DNA of 64,000 nucleotides from NCBI RefSeq assembly GCF_001686985.1, contig NZ_CP015318.1:4834001-4898000 (forward strand). The letters are read 5' to 3'. The position numbers were made by a program, and so were the translations under genes. The notes under the pieces were generated by a model, which worked only from the letters and a program-made list of their open reading frames with translations, was not told where the DNA came from and did no database searches. Source of the stretch: Mesorhizobium amorphae CCNWGS0123 (GTDB lineage Bacteria > Pseudomonadota > Alphaproteobacteria > Rhizobiales > Rhizobiaceae). How positions within the stretch are numbered: the first letter of the stretch is position 1; every line of letters starts with the position of its first letter. Shown piece by piece: positions 9,337-17,546 of the stretch.

Positions 9337-10203
9337 ATGACCAGCGATGCCGAAATCCAGACCGCTTTGCCCGCCCTCGCCTCCGGCAACGTCGCCGTCA
9401 TCACCGGCAGCGCCAGTGGCATCGGCCTTGCCGCGGCCAAGCGGCTGGCAGCCATGGGCATGAAGATCGTGCTCGCCGACATCGGCGGCGCGCGCCTTGA
9501 CGCGGCTGCCCGCGCGATCGCCACGATCGCCGGCGAGGATGGCGTGCTCGCCGTCGCCACCGACGTTGCCAAGGCGGACGAGGTCGACCGGCTGGCGCAA
9601 AAGGCGCACAGCGCCTTCGGCGGCGTGTCGCTGCTGATGAACAATGCAGGCGTCGGCGACAATCCGGGAAAACCCTGGGAAAACCGCGATGCCTGGAAGC
9701 GGCTGCTCGACATCAATTTCTGGGGCGTCGTCCACGGCGTCGAAACCTTCTCGCCGGCCATGCTGGCATCGGGTAAGCCTGGCTTGATCGTCAACACCGG
9801 CTCCAAGCAAGGCATCACCACGCCGCCCGGCAATCTCGCCTACAACGTCTCCAAGGCCGGCCTGAAGACGTTCACCGAGGGCCTTGCGCATGCCCTGCGC
9901 AACGAGCCGGGCGCCAGGCTCTCGGCCCATCTGCTCATCCCCGGCTTCACCTTTACCGGCCTGACCGAAGGCGCGGTGGAAAAACCGGCCGGCGCCTGGA
10001 CCGGCGAGCAGGTCATCGATTTCATGCTGGCATCTCTCAAGCGGGGCGACTTCTACATCCTGTGTCCCGACAACGAGGTGGCGCGGCCGACGGATGAAAA
10101 GCGCATGGCCTGGGCGATTGGCGACATCATCGAAAACCGCCCTGCTCTGTCGCGCTGGCACCCGGACCACAAGGACGCCTTCGCCTCCTTCATGAACGAC
10201 TGA
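9337..10203 (+). CDS. SDR family NAD(P)-dependent oxidoreductase
   Basis: The 288-residue classical short-chain dehydrogenase has the TGSASGIG cofactor motif (about 22-29), NNAG in LLMNNAGVG, and a catalytic YNVSKAG (Tyr-x-x-x-Lys). An acidic residue at the end of beta-2 (LADIGG) suggests a preference for NAD. The start has AAGGAA upstream. The substrate is not deducible. It is convergent with the next gene with only 3 nt between stops. Confidence 0.9.
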   Translation: MTSDAEIQTALPALASGNVAVITGSASGIGLAAAKRLAAMGMKIVLADIGGARLDAAARAIATIAGEDGVLAVATDVAKADEVDRLAQKAHSAFGGVSLLMNNAGVGDNPGKPWENRDAWKRLLDINFWGVVHGVETFSPAMLASGKPGLIVNTGSKQGITTPPGNLAYNVSKAGLKTFTEGLAHALRNEPGARLSAHLLIPGFTFTGLTEGAVEKPAGAWTGEQVIDFMLASLKRGDFYILCPDNEVARPTDEKRMAWAIGDIIENRPALSRWHPDHKDAFASFMND

Positions 10204-10206
10204 CGA

Positions 10207-10635
10207 TCACGCGGCCTGGCTCTTGGCGCCGCGCTTCTGGGCCACCGCCTTCCTCGCCGCCATGTCGGCGATCTTTTTGTCATGCCGCTTTGCCGCCTGT
10301 TCGCATTTGGCGCGGATCTCCTCGACCTCGGTTTCGGTCAGATGCTCGATACCGATGAAGGTGTTGTGAGCCCGGCCGACCCGGATCAACTCATCGAGCT
10401 TGGCCTGGATCGCCGCGCCGTCGCGATTCTGGGTGTTCTGGATCAGGAACACCATCAGGAAGGTGACGATCGTGGTGCCGGTGTTGATGATCAGCTGCCA
10501 GGTGTCGGAAAAGCCGAAAATCGGCCCGGTCACCGCCCAGACGACGATGACCAGGCAGCAGGCGGCAAATGTCAGCGGCAGCCCGGCAAGATGCGCGACC
10601 GCGTTGGCGATCCGGGTAAAAAGCTTCTCGATCAT
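10207..10635 (-). CDS. low-affinity iron permease family protein (two-TM)
   Basis: The 142-residue protein has two close hydrophobic segments (LAGLPLTFAACCLVIVVWAV and a second at IINTGTTIVTFLMVFLIQNT) followed by a long charged C-terminal helix. It matches the bacterial PF04120 (low-affinity iron permease, Fet4-like) pattern, with the conserved FLIQNTQNRD segment. Iron transport by bacterial members is not well proven. The start MIEKLF at 10635 is preferred over a longer frame because GAGGTCC lies upstream. Confidence 0.75.
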   Translation of the reverse strand: MIEKLFTRIANAVAHLAGLPLTFAACCLVIVVWAVTGPIFGFSDTWQLIINTGTTIVTFLMVFLIQNTQNRDGAAIQAKLDELIRVGRAHNTFIGIEHLTETEVEEIRAKCEQAAKRHDKKIADMAARKAVAQKRGAKSQAA

Positions 10636-10865
10636 CCAAGGACCTCGACGATTGAGCGACATGAGTTCGGCTGAAGGTAGAATTCATTGCGCAATCAGAA
10701 ACCAACGGCAGCCGCTTCCGGTTCCCGGCCGGCGCGATTTCGCTGGCCACAATCGAATGCACGCACAAAGCGTGGCTCCGGGAAAAACCGCCTTATGGGT
10801 TTGTTGCCATAGTGCCGATGCAGGTCAAAAGCCTGTTCCTTCCGCCTTGCGGCGGTCTACTCCTG

Positions 10866-10902
10866 CCCCTTCCGCTGCGCCACCCCCGCATGGCGGAAGG
10901 GG
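10866..10902. repeat. inverted repeat, 10-bp arms, 17-nt loop
   Basis: CCCCTTCCGC (10866-10875) and GCGGAAGGGG (10893-10902) are perfect complements. TTATTTTCC follows on the plus strand. It lies in the 281-nt gap downstream of the minus-strand acetyltransferase. The T-rich side is the wrong one for terminating that gene, so it may be an intergenic repeat rather than a terminator. I see no gene in the surrounding gap. Confidence 0.4.
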
Positions 10903-10916
10903 TTATTTTCCCAGCA

Positions 10917-11558
10917 TCAAGGCGCGTCGTTTTCCCAGCGGTCGAGGAAGGCTTCGATCGGCAAATCCTGCATGTCAGGCACGGCCCGGGCCAGCCTCTC
11001 CGGAGCCCAGTCCCACCACGCCAGGCTTTCGATGCGCGCCGCAATGTCGGCGGCGAAGCGCTGGCGCAGCGGTTTCGCCGGAACGCCGGCGACGATCGCA
11101 TAGGCCGGCACATCGCGCGTCACCACCGCATTGGCGCCGACAATCGCGCCATTGCCGATCGTCACCCCCGGCATGATCACCGCGCCGTGGCCGATCCAGA
11201 CATCGTGGCCGATGCTGACCGACTTTGCCTGCCGCCGCTCGCGGAAGCCCGCATCGACGCCCAGCCAGCGGAAATACTCGTTCGGCCGGTAGCTGACCTT
11301 GTGCTGCGTCAGCCGCTCGATCGGGTGCTCCAGCGCATTGATCCGGCTGTTGGCGGCGATCGAGCAGAACTTGCCGATCGTCGTGTAGATCGCCTCGGCA
11401 TGGCGCTCGAAATAAGAGAAGTCGCCGACCGTTACTTCGCGCAGGATCACCCGTTCGCCGATCGAGGCATAGCGACCAAGCTTGCACGCCTTCAATTCCG
11501 CGGTCGGATGAATGCGCGGTTCCGGGTCTTTCAGGACAAGATTTTCGGCACGGTCCAT
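10917..11558 (-). CDS. hexapeptide-repeat acetyltransferase (DapH/DapD/GlmU-related)
   Basis: The 213-residue left-handed beta-helix transferase has repeated hexapeptides (VSIGHDVWIGHGAVIMPGVT, then IGNGAIVGANAVV) and the family ending VPAYAIVAGVPAKPLRQRF. It resembles the xenobiotic/virginiamycin acetyltransferase group and the phosphonate-operon transferase family. No phn genes are present in this window, so a phosphonate role is unproven. Such enzymes are acetyl-CoA-dependent trimers. There is no obvious operon partner; CreA is the next gene upstream on the same strand. Confidence 0.82.
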   Translation of the reverse strand: MDRAENLVLKDPEPRIHPTAELKACKLGRYASIGERVILREVTVGDFSYFERHAEAIYTTIGKFCSIAANSRINALEHPIERLTQHKVSYRPNEYFRWLGVDAGFRERRQAKSVSIGHDVWIGHGAVIMPGVTIGNGAIVGANAVVTRDVPAYAIVAGVPAKPLRQRFAADIAARIESLAWWDWAPERLARAVPDMQDLPIEAFLDRWENDAP

Positions 11559-11631
11559 GTGGCGGCTTTACCCCCGCGCAATTGCTGCCGCAAGGCGGAA
11601 GCAATTGTCGCGCCGCCAAACAGCCCAGAGT

Positions 11632-12120
11632 CTATTTCGGTTTGCCTTTGGTCCACACCACGTTCTGGCCGTAGAGCGGCACGGTGGTGACGGACATCTT
11701 CGCCGAACCATCCTGGACCTGGCGCGAATGCGACAGATAGATCAGCGTCTCGTTGGTCTTGTCGTAGATGCGGTTCACCACCTGCTTCTTCCAGATCAGG
11801 CTGATGCCTTGCTTGAAGACTTCCTCGCCGCCTTCGCTCATGTCGATGTCGCCGATGGTGATCGGGCCAGTCTGGCGGCAGGAAATCGAGGAATCCGACG
11901 GATCCTCGAACCAGTTGCCCTTCTGCAGGCGGTCGATCACACCGCGATCGAAATAGGAGACGTGGCAGGTGACGCCCTCCACTTTCGGATCCTTGATCGC
12001 CTCGACGATGATGTCGTTGCCGAGCCAGTCGACGCCGACCTTGCCCACTTCGTCTGCCGCCGCCACACCGGTGCCGAGGACAAGGCATGCGGCCAGGGCG
12101 CCGCCGATCAGTTTTCGCAA
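11632..12120 (-). CDS. creA: CreA family periplasmic protein
   Basis: The 162-residue protein has a signal peptide (LIGGALAACLVLGTGVAAA) and the CreA-family body: VGVDWLGNDIIVEAIKDPKV, GVTCHVSYFDRGV and SSISCRQTGPI, with two conserved cysteines. The start is a TTG placed exactly after a strong AGGAGG site (spacing 5 nt); no in-frame ATG fits. CreA-family function is unknown. It is divergent from the SCO gene. Confidence 0.88.
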   Translation of the reverse strand: MRKLIGGALAACLVLGTGVAAADEVGKVGVDWLGNDIIVEAIKDPKVEGVTCHVSYFDRGVIDRLQKGNWFEDPSDSSISCRQTGPITIGDIDMSEGGEEVFKQGISLIWKKQVVNRIYDKTNETLIYLSHSRQVQDGSAKMSVTTVPLYGQNVVWTKGKPK

Positions 12121-12326
12121 ATGAGCCTCCTGCGGTTCGCGTTTTGCCGACCTCAGGTGGGACGGGCAGCGGGACTTTGCAAGCAGATCGTGTGTGCGCC
12201 GCCTGTCGGTTGCGGCAACGCGACATCTTTGCGTGCGCCACGCCAAACCGGTAAGAGTGTTCACCGAACAAGGGCTTTGCGCGCCCATCCGGCGCGTGCC
12301 ATGACAATCACGACGGACACCCATTG

Positions 12327-12902
12327 ATGATGCGTTCAATACTGGTCGGCATTCTCGTCCTGATGGCGGCGGGCATCGGCTGGCTCACCTTCGACTGGTA
12401 TCGCGGCCATTATGGCGGCGAGCCGTTCGGCACGCCGTTCACATTGGTCGACCAAAAGGGCGCCCCGATCACCGAAGCAGCGTTCAGGGGGCGTCCCAGC
12501 GTCGTCTTCTTCGGCTTCACCCATTGCCCGGAAGTGTGTCCGACCACCCTCTTCGAACTGGCCGGCTGGCTGAAGACGATGGGCGACAGCGGCAAGAACC
12601 TGAATGCCTATTTCGTCACCGTCGACCCCGAGCGTGACACGCCCGCGGTGATGAACACCTATGTCGGCAATTTCTCGGACCGCATCGTCGGGATATCAGG
12701 CGATCCGGACAAGGTCCATGCCATGGCCAAGGGCTTCAGCATCTACTGGAAGAAGGTCGACACCGGCGACGGCGACTACACGATGGACCACACCGCCTCG
12801 GTGCTGCTGCTGAACGCCAGGGGCGAATTCTCCGGGACCATCGCCTATGGCGAAAGCGCCGACACCGCCATAGCCAAGCTGAAGCGGCTGGCCGCAGGCT
12901 GA
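12327..12902 (+). CDS. SCO1/SenC family copper chaperone/thioredoxin-like protein
   Basis: The roughly 191-residue protein is anchored by one N-terminal membrane helix (ILVGILVLMAAGIGWLTF). Its thioredoxin fold carries the SCO copper site: CPEVC (Cys67, Cys71) and a distal His in TMDHTAS. SCO proteins deliver copper to cytochrome c oxidase or act as thiol reductases in the periplasm. The start could be either of two adjacent ATGs. It lies 8 nt upstream of prmA and is probably co-transcribed, though the functions are unrelated. Confidence 0.9.
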   Translation: MMRSILVGILVLMAAGIGWLTFDWYRGHYGGEPFGTPFTLVDQKGAPITEAAFRGRPSVVFFGFTHCPEVCPTTLFELAGWLKTMGDSGKNLNAYFVTVDPERDTPAVMNTYVGNFSDRIVGISGDPDKVHAMAKGFSIYWKKVDTGDGDYTMDHTASVLLLNARGEFSGTIAYGESADTAIAKLKRLAAG

Positions 12903-12910
12903 CACCGCTC

Positions 12911-13783
12911 ATGACCCAGACGCGTCTCTACTTTATCGCCCGCAAGATCGAGGCCGAGTGCATCTTCGCGGCGCTCGAAGTCGCCTTCGAAGACGAGGGC
13001 CTGCCGATCGCCGTGATCGAGGTCGACGAGGATCGTGACATCCACGAAGTGTCGCTCTATGCCGACGGCGACGTCGATGTGGTCGAGGCAAGGCTGAAAG
13101 ACACCCTTACCGGGCTCGCGCTGCCAAAACCGATCGAACGCGAAACGCTGCCCGATGTCGACTGGGTGACGCGCTCGCTGGAAGGGCTGAAGCCGGTGCG
13201 CGCCGGACGTTTCTTTGTCCATGGCGCGCATGACCGCGACAGCCGCCGCAGCGGCGACCTCGCCATCGAGATCGAGGCCGGCCTTGCCTTCGGCACCGGC
13301 CATCACGGCACCACATCCGGCTGCCTGGAAATGCTGGAACAGGTCGTGCGACGCGAGCAGCCACGCAACGCACTCGACCTCGGCACCGGCAGCGCCGTGC
13401 TGGCGATCGCGCTGGCAAAACTCGCGCATATTCCGGTGCTGGCGACCGATATCGACCCGGTCGCCGTCAAGGTCGCTGCCGGCAATGCCCGCCTCAACCA
13501 CGTCAAGGCGCTGGTCGAAGCGGTGACGGCGCCGGGCTTCCACCACCCGATCTTTGCCGCGCGCGCGCCCTTCGATCTCATCGTCGCCAACATATTGGCG
13601 CGGCCGCTGATGCGGCTGGCGCCGGAAATGGCCAGGCATATATCGCTGGGCGGCTCGATCGTGCTCTCCGGCATTCTCGACCGCCAGCGCGACGCGGTGG
13701 TCTCGGCCTATGTCGGGCAGCAGTTCCGCCATGTCCGGACCTTGCACCGCGAAGGCTGGGTGACGATCCACCTCAAGCGGTAA
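12911..13783 (+). CDS. prmA: ribosomal protein L11 methyltransferase
   Basis: This 290-residue SAM-dependent enzyme trimethylates L11. An N-terminal substrate-recognition part (about 1-100) precedes a Rossmann methyltransferase with LDLGTGSAVLAIALAK (motif I) and DLIVANILARPLMRLAP, the PrmA-type NxxA/L motif IV. Length fits the shorter alphaproteobacterial form. It follows the SCO gene at 8 nt. Confidence 0.92.
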   Translation: MTQTRLYFIARKIEAECIFAALEVAFEDEGLPIAVIEVDEDRDIHEVSLYADGDVDVVEARLKDTLTGLALPKPIERETLPDVDWVTRSLEGLKPVRAGRFFVHGAHDRDSRRSGDLAIEIEAGLAFGTGHHGTTSGCLEMLEQVVRREQPRNALDLGTGSAVLAIALAKLAHIPVLATDIDPVAVKVAAGNARLNHVKALVEAVTAPGFHHPIFAARAPFDLIVANILARPLMRLAPEMARHISLGGSIVLSGILDRQRDAVVSAYVGQQFRHVRTLHREGWVTIHLKR

Positions 13784-13881
13784 TCCGACCCCGATCCGAC
13801 CCATCTGGCCCTGCTGAAATCGATTCCGGTTTCCGGGGCTATGCGCTACGGTCGCGGCGAGCATTCGACGGAGACGCCACC

Positions 13882-15726
13882 ATGTTCCAGACCTTTGATT
13901 CCGCTGGCGATCCGGCTGTCGGCAAGCCGCGTGTGGCGCTGCTGCGCCAATGGCTGGCGGCCAACGGCCTCGACGGTTTCATTGTGCCTCGCGCCGACGA
14001 GCACCAAGGCGAATATGTCGCCGACCGCTCGGCGCGGCTGAAATGGCTGACTGGCTTCAGCGGTTCGGCCGGCGCCGCCGTCGTGCTCGCCGCCCGCGCC
14101 TTCATGTTCGTCGACGGGCGCTACACCCTACAGGTGCGCAGCGAGGTCGATCTCGACATTTTTGCGATCGAGAGCCTCGTCGACAACCCGCCGGCCACCT
14201 GGATCAAGGACAATCTCGGCAAGGGCGCCAGGCTCGGTTTCGACCCTTGGCTGCACACGCTGAGTGAGGTCAAGGCGCTGCAAACCTCGGCCGAGCAATC
14301 CGGCGCGGTACTTGTGCCGCTCGACAGGAACCCGATTGACGTCATCTGGAAGGACCAGCCCGAACCGCCGCGGGCGCCGGTCGAGATCCACCCGATCGGC
14401 TTTGCCGGCGAATTGGCCAAGGACAAGCTGGTACGACTGGCGGCTGCGATCGGCAAGGACGGCGCCACGCACGCCGTGCTGACCGACCCGTCCTCGATCG
14501 CCTGGGCCTTCAACATCCGCGGCGGCGACGTGCCGCACACGCCACTGGCACTCGGTTTTGCCGTGCTTGCCGCTGACGGCAAGCACCAGCTGTTCATGGA
14601 CCAACGCAAATTCTCGCGCACCGTCGCGGCCTATCTGACGCAGCTTGCCGAATTGCACGAGCCCGGCGAGTTCGAGGCGGCCATCGCTGCCCTGGCCAAG
14701 GGTGGTGCAAAAATCGCGCTCGACCCGGTGTTGGCGGCGGAAAAGCTGAAAATGCTGGTCGAGGACAATGGCGGCACTGTCGTTGCCGCGCCCGACCCGG
14801 CCCGCATTCCGCGCGCCACCAAGAACCAGGCCGAGATCAATGGCAGCCGCGCCGCGCATCGTCGCGACGGCGCCGCCATCGCCAAGCTGCTGTGCTGGCT
14901 CGACCGGCAAAAACCGGGCTCGCTCGACGAGATCGCGGTCGTCACCAGGCTTGAGGAGACACGCCGGCAGACCGGCGAGGAGACGCAAATGCCGTTGCGC
15001 GACGTCTCCTTCGACACCATTTCGGGCGCCGGCCCGAACGGCGCCATCATGCATTACCGCGTGTCGCGCGCCACCAGCCGCAAACTCGCCGATGGCGAGC
15101 TGTTCCTGCTCGATTCCGGTGGGCAATATCAGGACGGCACCACCGACATCACCCGCACCGTGCCGATCGGCGCGCCGACAGAGGAGATGCGCGAGCGCTT
15201 CACCCTGGTGCTGAAAGGCATGATCGGCATTTCCATGCTGCGCTTTCCCGCTGGCACGCGCGGCTCCGAGATCGACGCTGTGGCGCGCATGGCGCTGTGG
15301 AAGCATGGCTGCGACTTCGCCCACGGCACCGGGCATGGCGTCGGCTCTTATCTCGCCGTGCATGAGGGCCCGCAACGCATCGCCCGCACCGGTACCGAGA
15401 AGCTGCTCGCCGGCATGATGCTCTCCAACGAGCCCGGCTACTACAAGGAAGGCGCCTACGGTATCCGCATCGAGAACCTCGTGCTGATCACTCCTGCCGA
15501 GCAGGTTGAGGGCGGCGACATCGCCGTGCACGATTTCGAGACGCTGACGCTGGCACCGATCGACAAGCGATTGATACGCACCGACCTCTTGACGCGCGAC
15601 GAGCTGCACTGGCTCGACCAGTACCACGCACGCGTGCTGGCTGAAATCGGCCCGATGCTCGACGGCGAAACGCTGGCCTGGCTGGAGAAGGCGGCGGCAC
15701 CGCTGCCGCACGACGCAAAGATCTGA
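13882..15726 (+). CDS. pepP: Xaa-Pro aminopeptidase, M24B family
   Basis: This 614-residue aminopeptidase P-type metalloprotease removes an N-terminal residue preceding proline. It has two creatinase-N-like domains (about 1-310) followed by the pita-bread catalytic domain. The five metal ligands are visible in order: LLDSGGQYQDGTTDITRT (two Asp), HGTGHGVG (His), MLSNEPGYY (Glu) and GIRIENL (Glu). The length matches the eukaryote-like long form common in rhizobia. The ATG has GGAGA upstream. Convergent with azlD. Confidence 0.92.
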   Translation: MFQTFDSAGDPAVGKPRVALLRQWLAANGLDGFIVPRADEHQGEYVADRSARLKWLTGFSGSAGAAVVLAARAFMFVDGRYTLQVRSEVDLDIFAIESLVDNPPATWIKDNLGKGARLGFDPWLHTLSEVKALQTSAEQSGAVLVPLDRNPIDVIWKDQPEPPRAPVEIHPIGFAGELAKDKLVRLAAAIGKDGATHAVLTDPSSIAWAFNIRGGDVPHTPLALGFAVLAADGKHQLFMDQRKFSRTVAAYLTQLAELHEPGEFEAAIAALAKGGAKIALDPVLAAEKLKMLVEDNGGTVVAAPDPARIPRATKNQAEINGSRAAHRRDGAAIAKLLCWLDRQKPGSLDEIAVVTRLEETRRQTGEETQMPLRDVSFDTISGAGPNGAIMHYRVSRATSRKLADGELFLLDSGGQYQDGTTDITRTVPIGAPTEEMRERFTLVLKGMIGISMLRFPAGTRGSEIDAVARMALWKHGCDFAHGTGHGVGSYLAVHEGPQRIARTGTEKLLAGMMLSNEPGYYKEGAYGIRIENLVLITPAEQVEGGDIAVHDFETLTLAPIDKRLIRTDLLTRDELHWLDQYHARVLAEIGPMLDGETLAWLEKAAAPLPHDAKI

Positions 15727-15736
15727 GTTTCGGGAA

Positions 15737-16033
15737 CTACCCGACGAACTGCCGCGCCAGGATCAGCACCGCCGTACCGGCCAAGAACATCGCCATCAGG
15801 CCGCCGCGCAGCGACGCCAGCGCGGTCACGACTAACGCGGCCCATTCGGCGGGCCCGGCGCTAAGTGCGGCCGGTGCGACCAGCGTCGTCAGCACTGCCG
15901 CCGGCACGGCGTTCAGGCCCGCCTCGACGCGCGGATGGATGTTTTCGAAACGCGAGATGACCAGATGCCCGCCGACGCGGGTGAGATAGGTAGCGATCGC
16001 GCCGGCGATGATGATCCACAAGGTGGTGCTCAT
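15737..16033 (-). CDS. azlD: AzlD family branched-chain amino acid export subunit
   Basis: The 98-residue, three- to four-helix membrane protein has the typical AzlD start (LWIIIAGAIATYLTRVGGHLV) and the VPAAVLTTLVAP segment. AzlD is the small partner of AzlC in exporters of branched-chain or related amino acids. Its ATG overlaps the azlC stop by 4 nt, indicating coupled translation. Confidence 0.9.
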   Translation of the reverse strand: MSTTLWIIIAGAIATYLTRVGGHLVISRFENIHPRVEAGLNAVPAAVLTTLVAPAALSAGPAEWAALVVTALASLRGGLMAMFLAGTAVLILARQFVG

Positions 16034-16758
16034 GGCCGTTCCCCCACGCCGCTATGGTGCGGCGGCAGGATGACCGCCAACAGCATGCCGGCGACCGCGC
16101 CGATGGAAACGTGCCAAGGCGAACCCACCGTCTTGTAGGCGATGATCGAGGCAACGGCGCTGGCCATGACCACAGGCAGCCAGAGCGGCCGCTTGCGAAA
16201 ACCAAGCACCAGGCCGAGGAAATAGATCGGCAGCAGGAAATCGATGCCCAGCGCATGCGTGTCGGGAATGAGCTTGCCGAACACCGCGCCGAGCGCGCTT
16301 TCGACCACCCAGAACACATAGACCGGCAGGCCAAGCCCCAGATACCAGACAAAGCCAACCGCCTTGCCGGACGCCGCCCTGGCCTCGGCCACGGCGTATT
16401 GCGGATCGGTCATGATGAAATAGCCAAGCGCCTGCTGGATCACAGGCCAATGCGAGATGCGTCTGCCAAGGCCGGCGGAATAGAGCACATGGCGGAAGTT
16501 CACCGCGAAGATCGACAGCACGATCAACCAGGGCGCGACATGCTGCCCGAACAGTTCGATACCGACCATCTGGCTGGCGCCGCCGAAGACCAGGGCGCTC
16601 ATCAGGAAGGCCTCGAGCACGGAAAATCCGTTGTCGACGGCTATCGCCCCGAACAGCAAGGCAAACGGCGCCGACGCCACCACGACCGGCATCGAGAGCC
16701 GCACGCCGTCCCAGAAATCGCTTTTTGCGCTACCCTCGGAGATCGCTTCCACAGCCAT
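16030..16758 (-). CDS. azlC: AzlC family branched-chain amino acid exporter, large subunit
   Basis: This 242-residue multi-spanning protein has the AzlC signature around APFALLFGAIAVDNGFSVLEAFLMSALVFGGASQ and the conserved FAVNFRHVLYSAGL. Start MAVEAISEG at 16758 is preceded by GGAGTGGCC. With the overlapping azlD it forms a two-subunit exporter in the cytoplasmic membrane. It lies downstream of the DUF2461 gene after about 100 nt and may have its own promoter. Confidence 0.9.
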   Translation of the reverse strand: MAVEAISEGSAKSDFWDGVRLSMPVVVASAPFALLFGAIAVDNGFSVLEAFLMSALVFGGASQMVGIELFGQHVAPWLIVLSIFAVNFRHVLYSAGLGRRISHWPVIQQALGYFIMTDPQYAVAEARAASGKAVGFVWYLGLGLPVYVFWVVESALGAVFGKLIPDTHALGIDFLLPIYFLGLVLGFRKRPLWLPVVMASAVASIIAYKTVGSPWHVSIGAVAGMLLAVILPPHHSGVGERP

Positions 16759-16859
16759 CGGCCACTCCTGCCAGAGGGGTGGTATGTAGGGAGAGCCGGC
16801 TTTCTTGTCACACCAATTCGCTTGAGCCAAACGATAAGCGGAAATGATCGCCGGTGGTG

Positions 16860-17546
16860 TTATCCAGCCTTCCCCTGGATCGCCCTGCCCCAGTCGAGCA
16901 GCGGCCTGGCGCGAATGGTGAAATCGACGAGGTCGTCGACCAGGGCCGGCGTATGGATCGTCGCGGGATCGAAATTGTGCCGGACGGCGAAATGCCGGTT
17001 GCGGATCGCCTGGGCAAGGTCTGCGTCCGTGACATCCTCGAACCCACGCGGTGCGCGTTTCAGGCAGCCTTCGGTGTCGATCTCGAGACGGTTCTTCTTC
17101 AGTGCCGCCACCAAGGCGCGGAATACAGCCGGCTTGGCCGTAATGGCTTTGCGCATCGCCTGGAGCAGCTCCGGGCCGGGCTGCCACCAGGCAACGCCGG
17201 CAAAGCAGCGGTCGACCCCTATGTAAACGAAGAACACGCCCTGCTCCATCTTGGTGCCGTCGGGTGACAGGATGGCGGAAAGGTGCTGGTTGTAGGGCCG
17301 CTTGTCCTTGGAAAAGCGCACATCGCGGTTGATCCGGAACAGCGATTTCTTGCGGTCGCCGCGCAGGCCGAGGCCCGCCGCCAGGAAGCGTTCGGACAGC
17401 GTCTCGACGAGATCGCAGAACGGCTCGTGCAGGTCGCTTTCGTAGAGCGCCCGGTTCTCCTGGAACCATTCCCGGCTCTGGTGGAAATCCAGCGCCTTCA
17501 GGAATGGAATGGCCTTCTGCCCGAACCCCTTGAACGCGCCGGCCAT
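16860..17546 (-). CDS. DUF2461 / TIGR02453 family protein
   Basis: The 228-residue conserved protein has the family pattern: FLKALDFHQSREWFQENRALYE at the start, LFRINRDVRFSKDKRPYNQHL in the middle, and FVYIGVDRCFAGVAWWQPG. Its function is unknown. Its ATG shares one base with the ligA stop (TGATG), so it is the last tightly coupled gene of the long minus-strand run. Confidence 0.88.
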   Translation of the reverse strand: MAGAFKGFGQKAIPFLKALDFHQSREWFQENRALYESDLHEPFCDLVETLSERFLAAGLGLRGDRKKSLFRINRDVRFSKDKRPYNQHLSAILSPDGTKMEQGVFFVYIGVDRCFAGVAWWQPGPELLQAMRKAITAKPAVFRALVAALKKNRLEIDTEGCLKRAPRGFEDVTDADLAQAIRNRHFAVRHNFDPATIHTPALVDDLVDFTIRARPLLDWGRAIQGKAG